In this document: positions 39,776-48,207 of the stretch, one piece after another
Layout of the letters: every line of letters begins with the position of its first letter
How positions within the stretch are numbered: the first letter of the stretch is position 1
Source: Solwaraspora sp. WMMD792
GTDB taxonomy: Bacteria; Actinomycetota; Actinomycetes; Mycobacteriales; Micromonosporaceae
Reading direction: 5' to 3'
DNA length: 64,000 bases
NCBI RefSeq assembly: GCF_029626105.1
Contig: NZ_JARUBH010000009.1
Location: forward strand, 2,108,001 to 2,172,000
Program-made: the position numbers and the translations under genes
The notes under the pieces: model-generated
Seen by the model: the letters and a program-made list of their open reading frames with translations, nothing else
Told to the model about the DNA's origin: nothing
The model's database searches: none

Positions 39776-41134
39776 ATGGAACGGCGAATCTTCGGGCTCG
39801 AAACCGAGTACGGTGTCACCTGCACCTACCGCGGCCAGCGGCGGCTGTCGCCGGACGAGGTGGCGCGCTACCTGTTCCGCCGGGTGGTCTCCTGGGGGCG
39901 GTCCAGCAACGTCTTTCTCCGCAACGGGGCCCGGCTCTACCTCGACGTCGGATCCCACCCGGAGTACGCCACGCCGGAGTGTGACTCGGTCACCGACCTG
40001 GTGGCGCACGACCGGGCCGGCGAGCGGATCCTCGAAGGGCTGCTGGTGGACGCCGAGAAGCGGCTGCACGACGAGGGCATCGCCGGCGAGATCTACCTGT
40101 TCAAGAACAACACCGACTCGGCCGGCAACTCGTACGGCTGCCACGAGAACTACCTGGTGTCCCGGCACGGCGAGTTCGGCAGACTGGCCGACGTGCTCAT
40201 CCCGTTCCTGGTCACCCGGCAGCTCATCTGCGGCGCCGGCAAGGTGCTGCAGACGCCGCGCGGGGCGGTCTACTGTCTGTCCCAGCGGGCCGAGCACATC
40301 TGGGAGGGCGTCTCCTCGGCGACCACCCGGTCCCGGCCGATCATCAACACCCGCGACGAACCGCACGCTGACGCCGAGCGGTACCGCCGGCTGCACGTCA
40401 TCGTCGGCGACTCCAACATGAACGAGGTGACCACGCTGCTCAAGGTCGGCAGCGCGGACATCGTGCTGCGGATGATCGAAGCCGGTGTCGTTATGCGGGA
40501 CCTGTCGTTGGAGAACCCGATCCGGGCGATCCGCGAGGTCTCCCACGACATCACCGGCCGGCGCAAGATCCGCCTCGCCTCCAACAAGGAGGTCAGCGCG
40601 CTGGAGATCCAGCAGGAGTACCTGGCCCGGGCGACCGAGTTCGTCGAACGCCGGGGCGGCGACCAGACCGCCAAACGGGTCGTCGAGCTGTGGGGCCGGG
40701 CACTGCGGGCGGTCGAGACCGGTGACCTGGATCCGGTCGCCCGGGAGATCGACTGGGTGACCAAGTTGAAGCTGATCGAGCGCTACCAGCGCAAGCACGA
40801 TCTGCCGCTGTCCCACCCGCGGGTCGCACAGATGGATCTGGCGTACCACGACCTGCGCCGCGGCCGCGGGTTGTACGCGCTGCTGGAGCGGCGCGGCCAG
40901 GTCGACCGGGTGGCCACCGATCCGGAGATCTTCGAGGCGAAGGAGACACCGCCGCAGACCACCCGGGCCCGGCTGCGCGGGGAGTTCATCCGGCACGCCC
41001 AGGAGAAGCGGCGGGACTTCACCGTCGACTGGGTCCACCTCAAGCTGAACGACCAGGCCCAGCGGACCGTGCTGTGCAAGGACCCGTTCCGGGCCTACGA
41101 CGAGCGGGTGGAGCGGCTGATCGCGAGCATGTGA
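39776..41134 (+). CDS. pafA: Pup--protein ligase PafA
   Basis: ATP-dependent ligase of 452 residues that joins the C-terminal Glu of Pup to substrate lysines. It belongs to the glutamine-synthetase/carboxylate-amine ligase fold like Dop, with metal-binding [17 protein letters not shown] at the start, [36 protein letters not shown] and [19 protein letters not shown]. It is shorter than Dop and lacks the Dop loop. It carries its own leaderless promoter and terminator-insulated upstream side, so it is not co-transcribed with prcBA here. pafB and pafC follow after a divergent DUF3866 gene. Confidence 0.97.
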   Translation: MERRIFGLETEYGVTCTYRGQRRLSPDEVARYLFRRVVSWGRSSNVFLRNGARLYLDVGSHPEYATPECDSVTDLVAHDRAGERILEGLLVDAEKRLHDEGIAGEIYLFKNNTDSAGNSYGCHENYLVSRHGEFGRLADVLIPFLVTRQLICGAGKVLQTPRGAVYCLSQRAEHIWEGVSSATTRSRPIINTRDEPHADAERYRRLHVIVGDSNMNEVTTLLKVGSADIVLRMIEAGVVMRDLSLENPIRAIREVSHDITGRRKIRLASNKEVSALEIQQEYLARATEFVERRGGDQTAKRVVELWGRALRAVETGDLDPVAREIDWVTKLKLIERYQRKHDLPLSHPRVAQMDLAYHDLRRGRGLYALLERRGQVDRVATDPEIFEAKETPPQTTRARLRGEFIRHAQEKRRDFTVDWVHLKLNDQAQRTVLCKDPFRAYDERVERLIASM

Positions 41135-41152
41135 CGGTAAGCTCACCAGACG

Positions 41153-41371
41153 ATGGCTGACCCCACCCGCGACGATCCCGCGCCGCCGTCCGCCGCCGGC
41201 CGGCCGAGTCCGTTTCCCCGGACCGAGACCTGGCTCGAGCGGCGGCGCAACAAGATCGCTGCGGAGATCGCCCGCAACCGCCGCGGCGAGTACACCGTGC
41301 CCACCTGGGTGCTCGCCACGGCGTTGGCGCTCATCCTGGGTGCCTGGGCGGTCCTGATCATCGTCAGCTGA
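41153..41371 (+). CDS. Small single-pass membrane protein, hypothetical
   Basis: A 72-residue protein with a Pro-rich disordered head, a basic amphipathic middle (TWLERRRNKIAAEIARNRRG) and one C-terminal membrane helix (WVLATALALILGAWAVLIIV). The topology suggests a tail-anchored protein with the N-terminus inside. No family was recognised. It lies 18 bp after pafA, and a TAAGCT hexamer between the two could start a short separate transcript. Function unknown. Confidence 0.65.
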   Translation: MADPTRDDPAPPSAAGRPSPFPRTETWLERRRNKIAAEIARNRRGEYTVPTWVLATALALILGAWAVLIIVS

Positions 41372-41430
41372 GCCGGTGCCGCCGGGTCAGCCGTCGCCGT
41401 CACCGTCGCCGCCGGGTCAGCGCTGTCGGG

Positions 41431-42528
41431 TCACTGGTCGCCGCCGGCCAGCGCCGCCGCGTGCCGGCCGGCGGCCGCGCAGGCCAGGAAGTACGTGTGG
41501 TCGCCGGCCAGGTCCCGGCCCATGGTGCGCAGCGGCACCGGGCTGGCCCGCAACGCCGCGTCGAGACCGTCGGTGGCGACCCGTACCGCACGGTGCCGGC
41601 CGATCGGCGCTACCAGTTGACCCAGCGCGGCGGCCACGTCGTCGGCGATCTCCGCCGGCAGGTCCGCCGGGACCACCAGGTCCGCCGGAGCAAGCGCCAC
41701 CCGGCCGTACGCGGTGCCGCTGTGGTGCGACAGGCCGCGATGGCGCGGCCGCGGGTCGTCGGCGGAGATGCGCAGCGCACCGACCGGTCGCCCGCCGAGT
41801 ACGGCGGCGGCGTTGACCGCCTCGCCCACCCCGACGCCGGAGAAGCCCCACCTGGTGCCGGTGCCGAGGTTGCCCGGACCCTGGCAGACCACCGTCACGT
41901 CGGCGGCCAGCACGTGCCGGGCCGCCAGCAGCCCGCTGTGCACGGTGGTGGCCTCCAGATCGCCGCCGAAGCACTGGCCCACGGTGACCGTGCCGGCCAG
42001 TGTTGCGGACAGCCCGTCGAGGGTCCGGGAGAAGCCGGCGGGCAGCGCCCCGCCGTCGGTCATCACGTACCCGACGCGCAGCCGGGGCCGGTCGGCGAGG
42101 ACGCCGGCGACGATCGCCGGCAGCGCCGAGTGCAGGTCGGCGGTGACCACCGGCATCCCGGCCAGGTCCTCGGCGTCGGCCAGCACCTGCCGGTGCGGTG
42201 ACGCCTCCTCGTCGACCCCGCACACGATCGCCTGCAGCGGGGTGTAGCGGGCCTTCACCAGATGCCCGTCGGAGCGGTCCCGCCCGCCTGGCGGGTCCGG
42301 CGGCAGCCGGTCCGGCACCGCCACCACCAGGGCGTATCCGCCGGTGCCGAGCCCCATCAGCAGTGCCGATACGTTCAGCAGCACCCGGTCGCCGGGTTCG
42401 GGTTCGCCGACCAGCGCCGGATAGGCCACCGCGCGTACCGGCTCCCCGTCGACCACGACGTCCAGTTCGACCGCCCCGCGCCACCGCCGCCGGACCGCGG
42501 TGACCTTGCCGTCACGCCATCGCACCAT
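41431..42528 (-). CDS. DUF3866 family protein
   Basis: Conserved protein of 365 residues, function unknown. Family features include VRWRDGKVTAVRRRW at the N-terminus, VKARYTPLQAIVCGVDEEAS, TVTVGQCFGGDLEATTVHSGLLAA and VVCQGPGNLGTGTRWGFSGVGVGE. The ATG was chosen over two upstream GTGs because TAGCGT lies 7 bases before it, a leaderless signature, and because relatives begin at this Met. It is divergent from pafB, and their -10 elements are about 55 bases apart. The neighbourhood is constant in actinobacteria but no link to pupylation is known. Confidence 0.85.
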   Translation of the reverse strand: MVRWRDGKVTAVRRRWRGAVELDVVVDGEPVRAVAYPALVGEPEPGDRVLLNVSALLMGLGTGGYALVVAVPDRLPPDPPGGRDRSDGHLVKARYTPLQAIVCGVDEEASPHRQVLADAEDLAGMPVVTADLHSALPAIVAGVLADRPRLRVGYVMTDGGALPAGFSRTLDGLSATLAGTVTVGQCFGGDLEATTVHSGLLAARHVLAADVTVVCQGPGNLGTGTRWGFSGVGVGEAVNAAAVLGGRPVGALRISADDPRPRHRGLSHHSGTAYGRVALAPADLVVPADLPAEIADDVAAALGQLVAPIGRHRAVRVATDGLDAALRASPVPLRTMGRDLAGDHTYFLACAAAGRHAAALAGGDQ

Positions 42529-42535
42529 GCCGGGC

Positions 42536-42541
42536 ACGCTA
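42536..42541 (-). promoter_or_regulatory. -10 hexamer (TAGCGT) of a leaderless DUF3866 transcript
   Basis: TAGCGT on the minus strand, 7 bases, then ATG. Confidence 0.45.
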
Positions 42542-42596
42542 ACCTGCACCCTCGTACAGCGGCCGGGCGGGGCGGCCGCTGCCCCGCCGACACTGC

Positions 42597-42602
42597 TAGC
42601 GT
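42597..42602 (+). promoter_or_regulatory. -10 hexamer (TAGCGT) of a leaderless pafBC transcript
   Basis: TAGCGT, 6 bases, then the pafB GTG. Confidence 0.55.
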
Positions 42603-42608
42603 CGTGCC

Positions 42609-43604
42609 GTGTCCCGCAACCGGACCGAACGCCTGGTCAATCTCGTGATCTGCCTGTTGTCGACGCGGCGCTTCCTGACCGCCGCGCAGATCGCCGCGAC
42701 CGTACCTGGCTACGAACACGATCCGTCCGACGTCCGTGACCACGAGGCCTTCCAGCGCAAGTTCGAGCGGGACAAGGCGGAGCTGCGCGACCTCGGCGTG
42801 CCGCTGGAAACCGGCGCGGCCAGCGCCTTCGACAGCGAACCGGGCTACCGGATCGCCCACCGCGAGTACGCGCTGCCGGAGATCCCGCTGGAGCCGGAGG
42901 AGGCCGCCGCCGTCGGCATCGCCGCCCGGCTGTGGCAGCACGCCGGGCTGGCCGCCGCCGCCTCGTCCGGACTGGCCAAGTTGCGGGCCGCCGGCATCGA
43001 CGTGGATCCGCAGGCCACCCTCGGGGTGGAACCGGTGGTCACGGTCGACCCGGCGTTCGCCGCGTTGACCGCCGCGGCCCGCGACCGGCGTCCGGTGACC
43101 TTCGACTACCGGGTGCCCAGCGGCGACACCCCCACCCGGCGGCGGCTGCAGCCCTGGGGAGTGGTCTGCTGGCGGGGCCGCTGGTACGTGGTCGGCCACG
43201 ACCAGGACCGCGAGGCTACCCGCTGCTTCCGGTTGTCCCGGGTGGTGGGCGCGGTGCGGCTCACCGGTCGGGCCGGCAGTTTTTCCCCGCCGACCGGCGT
43301 CGACCTGATCAGTCACGTCGCCCGTTGGTCGGACCCGGTCGAACGTACCGGGGTGGCCACCGTGCTGACCGGGCCGGGCCGGGCCGCCGGCCTGCGGCGC
43401 GGCGCGGAGTCCTGCGTCCCGGGCCCGGACGGGGACCGGCTGACCCTGCGCTATGCCGAGCCGGAGGCGCTCGCCGGCCAGCTGGCCAGGTACGGCGCCG
43501 ACGTGCGGGTGCTCGATCCACCGGAGCTGCGCGAGCTGGTGATCCAGCGGCTGAAGGAGATCGTGGTGGCGCACCAGCCGGCCGGTGCGGAGGTGCGGGG
43601 ATGA
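42609..43604 (+). CDS. pafB: WYL-domain transcriptional regulator PafB
   Basis: Regulator of 331 residues. An N-terminal winged helix-turn-helix (RLVNLVICLLSTRRFLTAAQI) precedes the WYL domain (about 150-225) with PWGVVCWRGRWYVVGHDQDRE and a WCX-like C-terminal domain. In mycobacteria PafB works with PafC to activate the RecA-independent DNA damage response. The ssDNA or other ligand is thought to bind the WYL domain. It is coupled to pafC by an ATGA overlap and starts with a leaderless GTG. Confidence 0.93.
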   Translation: MSRNRTERLVNLVICLLSTRRFLTAAQIAATVPGYEHDPSDVRDHEAFQRKFERDKAELRDLGVPLETGAASAFDSEPGYRIAHREYALPEIPLEPEEAAAVGIAARLWQHAGLAAAASSGLAKLRAAGIDVDPQATLGVEPVVTVDPAFAALTAAARDRRPVTFDYRVPSGDTPTRRRLQPWGVVCWRGRWYVVGHDQDREATRCFRLSRVVGAVRLTGRAGSFSPPTGVDLISHVARWSDPVERTGVATVLTGPGRAAGLRRGAESCVPGPDGDRLTLRYAEPEALAGQLARYGADVRVLDPPELRELVIQRLKEIVVAHQPAGAEVRG

Positions 43605-44608
43605 CCACGTCCCGACCGACCGGCTCGCGGGCCTCCGCAGACCGACTCGCCCGGTTGCTCAACCTGGTGCCCTACCTGCTGGCCCGGCCAGGTGTGGAGA
43701 TCGCCCAAGCCGCCGCCGACCTGGGCACCAGCGCGCGTCAGCTGCGGGAGGACCTGGAGCTGCTGTGGGTGTGCGGGCTGCCCGGCTACGGCCCCGGCGA
43801 CCTGATCGACATGGCGTTCGACGGCGACCGGGTGACGATCACCTACGACGCCGGGATCGACCGACCGTTGCGGCTGACGCCGGACGAGGCACTGGCCCTG
43901 GTGGTGGCGCTGCGGATGCTGGCCGAGACGCCGGGGCTGGCCAACCGGGACGCCGTCGAGCGGGCGCTGGCCAAGATCGAGGACGCGGCGGGCGAGTCGG
44001 CCGGCGCCCCGGTCGCGGTACGCCTGCCCGGAGACACGGCCCGGCTGGACCGGCTGCGGTCGGCGGCACAGAGCGGCCGGGCGGTACGGATCACCTACTA
44101 CACGGCAGCCCGCGACGAGACCACCGACCGGGTCGTCGACCCGATCCGGGTGCTCATGATCGGCGGTCGGGGCTATCTGGAGGCCTGGTGCCGGCGGGCC
44201 GAGGCGGTCCGGCTGTTCCGGGCCGACCGGGTCGACGCCCTGGTCGAGCTGGACCAGCCGGCCGCCGTACCGCCGCAGGCCGGTCGGCACGAACCCCGGG
44301 AGGCCGCGTTCCAACCGACGCCGGGCCTACCGTCGGTGGTCCTGCGGGTCGGCCGGTGCGGCCGGTGGATCACCGAGTACTACCCGTGCGAGGACGTCCG
44401 GGTCGAACCGAACGGCGAGTGGCTGGTCACCATGCGGGTCACCGACCTGGCCTGGGCCCGCCGGTTCGTGCTCGGGCTCGGCCCGGACGTCACGGTGGTC
44501 GCCCCGGCACAGCTGGTCGCGCAGGTGCACGCGGCCGCGTCCGCCGCGCTTGCCGCGTACGCCGTACCCGGCGCTGCGCCGGCTGCGGACCTGTCCGCTA
44601 GCGGCTAG
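43601..44608 (+). CDS. pafC: WYL-domain transcriptional regulator PafC
   Basis: Partner of PafB, 335 residues, with the same domain order: a helix-turn-helix (about 10-70, ADRLARLLNLVPYLLARPG), the WYL domain with VVDPIRVLMIGGRGYLEAWCR near 180, and a C-terminal WCX domain. The ATG is taken from the overlap with the pafB stop. The long in-frame extension to the left lies inside pafB and is spurious. Its TAG stop is also the first part of the -10 hexamer of the next gene. Confidence 0.93.
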   Translation: MTTSRPTGSRASADRLARLLNLVPYLLARPGVEIAQAAADLGTSARQLREDLELLWVCGLPGYGPGDLIDMAFDGDRVTITYDAGIDRPLRLTPDEALALVVALRMLAETPGLANRDAVERALAKIEDAAGESAGAPVAVRLPGDTARLDRLRSAAQSGRAVRITYYTAARDETTDRVVDPIRVLMIGGRGYLEAWCRRAEAVRLFRADRVDALVELDQPAAVPPQAGRHEPREAAFQPTPGLPSVVLRVGRCGRWITEYYPCEDVRVEPNGEWLVTMRVTDLAWARRFVLGLGPDVTVVAPAQLVAQVHAAASAALAAYAVPGAAPAADLSASG

Positions 44609-44611
44609 TCT
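44606..44611 (+). promoter_or_regulatory. -10 hexamer (TAGTCT) overlapping the pafC stop codon
   Basis: TAGTCT, 6 bases, then GTG. The first three bases are the pafC stop. Confidence 0.5.
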
Positions 44612-44617
44612 GCTCAG

Positions 44618-44872
44618 GTGCTGACCTGGATCGTTCTCGCTGTGCTGGGATGCGCGCTGTTGGTGCTCGTCGGGGCGGTCCGCCCGGTGCTGACCCGGTT
44701 GCCGGCGCTACGCCGTGCCGCGCTCGCCCTGCAGCGCCGCCAGGGCGAAGCGGAGGCGTTGGCGGCGCAGGCCGAGCAGCTCCAGCTGCGGCTGGCGCAG
44801 CTGGAGCAGAGCCTGGCGGCCACGGGTCCACGGCCGGAACGGCCCGGGGACCGGCCGGACAGGTCCGGCTGA
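44618..44872 (+). CDS. Small membrane-anchored coiled-coil protein, hypothetical
   Basis: An 84-residue protein with one N-terminal membrane helix (MLTWIVLAVLGCALLVLVG), then an Ala/Gln/Leu-rich heptad region (EALAAQAEQLQLRLAQLEQ) likely to form a coiled coil, and a disordered Pro/Arg tail. No family recognised. It lies between pafC and tatA, and its topology resembles a small Tat-type or scaffold protein, but there is no twin-arginine translocase motif. It carries a leaderless start signal. Confidence 0.65.
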   Translation: MLTWIVLAVLGCALLVLVGAVRPVLTRLPALRRAALALQRRQGEAEALAAQAEQLQLRLAQLEQSLAATGPRPERPGDRPDRSG

Positions 44873-45032
44873 CCAGCCGGTCACGCCAACCTGGCCTGTT
44901 CGGCCACTGCCCGCGCGGTGCCGGCGAGCGTTGTGCCCGCTGTGGTTGACGGGTCAGTTGATCGTGGTTGAGACTTCACCGACCAGGCCAGATTGACCCG
45001 GTCTGGCAGGTGGCGGACCCCGCGAACGCACG

Positions 45033-45038
45033 TACGAT
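45033..45038 (+). promoter_or_regulatory. Possible -10 hexamer (TACGAT) for tatAC
   Basis: TACGAT lies 39 bases before the tatA ATG. The predicted leader of about 33 bases carries CTGGAGCTATGCC. Confidence 0.4.
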
Positions 45039-45077
45039 GGGCTCATCACCACCCGACGCACCGACTGGAGCTATGCC

Positions 45078-45380
45078 ATGCAAGCCCTGAAGCCGTGGCA
45101 CATCGCCGTACTTGTGGTCGTGCTGATCCTGCTCTTCGGCGCCAAACGGCTGCCGGACGCGGCGCGGTCGCTTGGCCGCTCCCTGCGGATCATCAAGGCC
45201 GAGACCAAGAGCCTCGCCGACGACGACAAGGACCTCGGGGAGAAGGCCGACGCCCAGCACGGCCGCGCGCCGTACCAGGCCGAGCCGGTGATCGAGCCGA
45301 CCAGCGTGCATCAGCCGGGCTACCAGCCGCCGCCGGCCCCGGCGGCCGATCAGTCGCAGCGCGTCCGCGACGCCAACTGA
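45078..45380 (+). CDS. tatA: Sec-independent protein translocase subunit TatA
   Basis: Pore-forming Tat subunit of 100 residues. A short N-terminal membrane helix ([19 protein letters not shown]) is followed by the FGAKRLPD hinge and an amphipathic helix ([19 protein letters not shown]), then an acidic and Pro-rich tail. It is followed 18 bp later by tatC, giving the usual actinobacterial tatAC pair downstream of pafBC. Confidence 0.95.
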   Translation: MQALKPWHIAVLVVVLILLFGAKRLPDAARSLGRSLRIIKAETKSLADDDKDLGEKADAQHGRAPYQAEPVIEPTSVHQPGYQPPPAPAADQSQRVRDAN

Positions 45381-45398
45381 CCGGAAAGGTCTCCTGCC

Positions 45399-46358
45399 GT
45401 GGGCTTCGCCCTGCGTCGGCGCGGTCCGAGCAAGTTCGACCGTGCCTCCGACGGCTCGATGACCCTGATCGAGCACTTCCGTGAGCTGCGTACCCGGCTG
45501 TTCTGGGCCTCGCTGGCCATCGTCGCCGGCCTGATCGTCGGCTACTTCCTCGCGGATCCGGCGTTCCAGCTGCTCAAGCAGCCGTACTGCCAGCTGCCCG
45601 ACACCGGAGAGGTGACCGCCGACGGCACCTGCCGGGACTTCCTGCAGCTGTCCCCGGCCGACGGCTTCGTCCTGAAGCTGAAGCTGGCGCTCTGGATCGG
45701 CCTGATCGTCGGCGGACCGGTCTGGCTCTACCAGCTCTGGGCCTTCATCGCCCCTGGTCTGCACCGGCATGAACGCAAGTGGGCGTACGTCTTCGTCTCG
45801 ATCGCGGCACCGCTGTTCCTGGCCGGTGCAATGCTCGCCTACTTCGTCGTCGACAAGGGCCTGGCGTTCCTGCTGGAAGCCGGCGTCACCGGGCTGTCCA
45901 CCCAGCTCGAGGTGACCCGGTACATCTCGTTCGTGACCACGATGATCCTGCTGTTCGGGGTCGCGTTCGAGTTCCCGCTGGTGCTGCTGATGCTCAACTT
46001 CACCGGTGTGGTCAGTGCGCGACGCCTGCTCAGTTGGTGGCGAGCGGTGGTCTTCGTCTGCTTCGCGTTCGCGGCGGTCGCCACCCCGGACCCCGGCCCC
46101 TTCGGGATGACCCTGCTGGCGTTGTGCCTGGCGCTGTTGTACTTCGTCGCGGTCGGGGTGGCGTTCCTCAACGACAAGCGCCGTGGCCGGGGCAAGGAGG
46201 TGTACGCCGGGTTGGACGACGACGAGGCGTCGCCGCTGGACGACGACCCGCAGCCGGTCGCGGTCGCCGAGCGGACCGAGACGGTCACCCCGGTCGTGCC
46301 GACCCAGCCGGTGCCGAAACCGTTGCCGATCGAGCGTCGCTACGACGACATGACGTGA
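45399..46358 (+). CDS. tatC: Sec-independent protein translocase subunit TatC
   Basis: Core Tat receptor of 319 residues with six membrane helices. The conserved cytoplasmic N-terminus MTLIEHFRELRTRLFWA recognises twin-arginine signals, and the family Glu lies in the second half of FGVAFEFPLVLLML. It also has the actinobacterial C-terminal acidic extension of about 60 residues. The GTG start follows GGAAAGGTCTCCTGCC. Its stop overlaps the lipid kinase start by four bases. Confidence 0.95.
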   Translation: MGFALRRRGPSKFDRASDGSMTLIEHFRELRTRLFWASLAIVAGLIVGYFLADPAFQLLKQPYCQLPDTGEVTADGTCRDFLQLSPADGFVLKLKLALWIGLIVGGPVWLYQLWAFIAPGLHRHERKWAYVFVSIAAPLFLAGAMLAYFVVDKGLAFLLEAGVTGLSTQLEVTRYISFVTTMILLFGVAFEFPLVLLMLNFTGVVSARRLLSWWRAVVFVCFAFAAVATPDPGPFGMTLLALCLALLYFVAVGVAFLNDKRRGRGKEVYAGLDDDEASPLDDDPQPVAVAERTETVTPVVPTQPVPKPLPIERRYDDMT

Positions 46359-47284
46359 CCGGGCCGGCCGGCGGTCCGTCCGCCGTCGTGCCCGGCTCGG
46401 TGGCGGTGCTGGCGAACCCGGCGGCCGGCCGTGGCCGGCACGCGGCAGTCCTGCCGCTGGTCCGTGACCTGCTGGCGGCGACCGGCCGGCCGGTGCGGCT
46501 GCTGACCGCCATCACCGCCGACCAGGCGGCGAGCGCCTGCCGGGCCGCGGTGGACGGTGGTGCGGCCGCGGTGGTGACCGTCGGCGGCGACGGCACCGTG
46601 CACCTCGCCCTGCAGGCGCTCGCCGGCACCGGTGTCCCGCTGGGTCCGGTGCCGACCGGCACCGGCAACGACTTCGCCGCCGGCACCGGATTTCCCGCCG
46701 ATCCGGCCCGGGCGGCGGCGGTGATCGCCGCCGCCCTGCGCGCCGGCCGGAGCCGGCCCGTCGACCTGGCCCGGGTGTCCGTGCTCGGCCGGCCGGACCG
46801 GTGGTTCGGCGCGGTGCTGGCCGCCGGGTTCGACGCGGTCGTCAACGAGCGGGCCAACCGGATGCGCTGGCCGTCCGGGCCGCGCCGCTACGACCTGGCG
46901 GTCCTGGTCGAGCTGGCACGGCTGCGGCCGCGCCGTTACCGGATGGTGTGCGACGGCGAGCCGGACGAGTTCGACGCGGTGCTGGTCGCGGTCGGCAACT
47001 GCGCCAGCTACGGCGGCGGGATGCGGATCTGCCCGGCGGCCGACCCGACCGACGGCCTGCTCGACGTGGTGGTGGCCGGGCCGGTCACCCGCCGTACGCT
47101 GATCCGGATCAAACCGCAGGTTCGGCGGGGCAGTCACGTCGACCATCCGATGGTGCGCAGCCTCCGGGCCCGCCAGGTGACGATCGACGCGCCGGATCTG
47201 GTCTGCTACGCCGACGGTGAACGGCTCGGGCCGCTGCCGGTGACCGTCACGGCTGTGCCGGGAGCACTGCGGCTGCTGCTGTGA
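46355..47284 (+). CDS. Diacylglycerol/lipid kinase family protein
   Basis: ATP-dependent lipid kinase of 309 residues with a DAGK catalytic fold. Key motifs are VLANPAAGRGRHA at the N-terminus, the nucleotide site VVTVGGDGTVHLAL near 75, and PTGTGNDFAAGTG near 102. The acyl substrate may be diacylglycerol or a related membrane lipid, and the family cannot be narrowed further. The GTG overlaps tatC. Its TGA stop abuts the TGA of the convergent HAD gene on the other strand, with no spacer between them. Confidence 0.9.
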   Translation: MTGPAGGPSAVVPGSVAVLANPAAGRGRHAAVLPLVRDLLAATGRPVRLLTAITADQAASACRAAVDGGAAAVVTVGGDGTVHLALQALAGTGVPLGPVPTGTGNDFAAGTGFPADPARAAAVIAAALRAGRSRPVDLARVSVLGRPDRWFGAVLAAGFDAVVNERANRMRWPSGPRRYDLAVLVELARLRPRRYRMVCDGEPDEFDAVLVAVGNCASYGGGMRICPAADPTDGLLDVVVAGPVTRRTLIRIKPQVRRGSHVDHPMVRSLRARQVTIDAPDLVCYADGERLGPLPVTVTAVPGALRLLL

Positions 47285-48064
47285 TCACCGGTCCGGTTCG
47301 CCGGTGGCCAGGTCGAGCACGGCCGCGAGTCCGTTGGCCCGACCCGGGTCGGCCGCCGGCAGCACCAGCGCCGCGCAGCCGGCCCGTACGGCGCCCGCGT
47401 CGGCCGGGGTGTCGCCCACCATCAGGGTCCGCTCCGGATCGACCCGCAGCATCCCGCAGGCCCGCAGGAAGATCGTCGGGTCGGGTTTGCAGCGGCCCAC
47501 CTCGTAGGACAACGCCCAGGCGCCGATCAGGTCGGCCAGGCCCCAGGCGGCGAAGTGCGGACGGATGTCGAAGCCGATGTTGCTGACCACGGCGACCGGC
47601 ACCCCGGCGGCGTGCAGGGCCCGTAGCGTCGCGGCGGTGTCCGCGTACGGCAGCCACCCGTCCGGGCCGAGCAGCCGCTGATAGAGGGCGTCGGCCAGGC
47701 CGTCCACCCCGCTGTCGACCGTCGCGGCCAGCCCGGTGTACGCGGCCCGGTGCGCCTGCGGATACAGGTCGCGGTCGGCCCACACCTCGGCCAGTTGCGG
47801 GGGGACCCGGGTGGGCAGTGGCCCACCTGCCCGGCCGGCGGTCAGCAGCCGGTCGGCGAGGACGGTAGCCCGCCCCCGGTCCAGGGCCACCCCGCACGCC
47901 TCGGCACCCTGGGTGACCCAGCGGACCGGGTCCTCGACCTGGGCCAGTGTGCCGTGGAAGTCGAACAGGACCGCCTCGACCGGGCGGCGTCGTGGCCGGT
48001 CGGCCGGTTCGTACCCGGGACCGGCGGATACGTCGGGGCGGGGGCGTTCGGGATGATCCGGCAC
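47285..48064 (-). CDS. HAD family hydrolase
   Basis: Phosphatase-like protein of 259 residues. The first motif reads VLFDFHGTLAQVEDP (Asp nucleophile; the second acidic position is His instead of the usual Asp, which is known in a subset such as haloacid dehalogenases). Motif II Thr/Ser lies in VAVVSNIGFDIRPH, motif III Lys in GRCKPDPTIF, and motif IV in LMVGDTPADAGAV. The start carries about 30 residues of Pro/Arg-rich extension before the fold. A leaderless -10 signal precedes the GTG. The substrate is unknown. Confidence 0.85.
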   Translation of the reverse strand: MPDHPERPRPDVSAGPGYEPADRPRRRPVEAVLFDFHGTLAQVEDPVRWVTQGAEACGVALDRGRATVLADRLLTAGRAGGPLPTRVPPQLAEVWADRDLYPQAHRAAYTGLAATVDSGVDGLADALYQRLLGPDGWLPYADTAATLRALHAAGVPVAVVSNIGFDIRPHFAAWGLADLIGAWALSYEVGRCKPDPTIFLRACGMLRVDPERTLMVGDTPADAGAVRAGCAALVLPAADPGRANGLAAVLDLATGEPDR

Positions 48065-48070
48065 GCCTGC

Positions 48071-48076
48071 ACCTTA
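48071..48076 (-). promoter_or_regulatory. -10 hexamer (TAAGGT) of a leaderless HAD transcript
   Basis: TAAGGT on the minus strand, 6 bases, then GTG. Confidence 0.55.
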
Positions 48077-48195
48077 TCGAGCCGGCTCGGCGGCCCGGTA
48101 GGTTGCCCTAACCCGCGTGGACGCCGCCGCTGCTCGACCCTCGGCGCTCAGGAGTGACGAGACCCCTGACCGGGACGCCACCGGCCGGCTGCGAT

Positions 48196-48201
48196 TAATC
48201 T
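48196..48201 (+). promoter_or_regulatory. -10 hexamer (TAATCT) of a leaderless helY transcript
   Basis: TAATCT, 6 bases, then the helY ATG. Confidence 0.6.
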
Positions 48202-48207
48202 TGCGGT

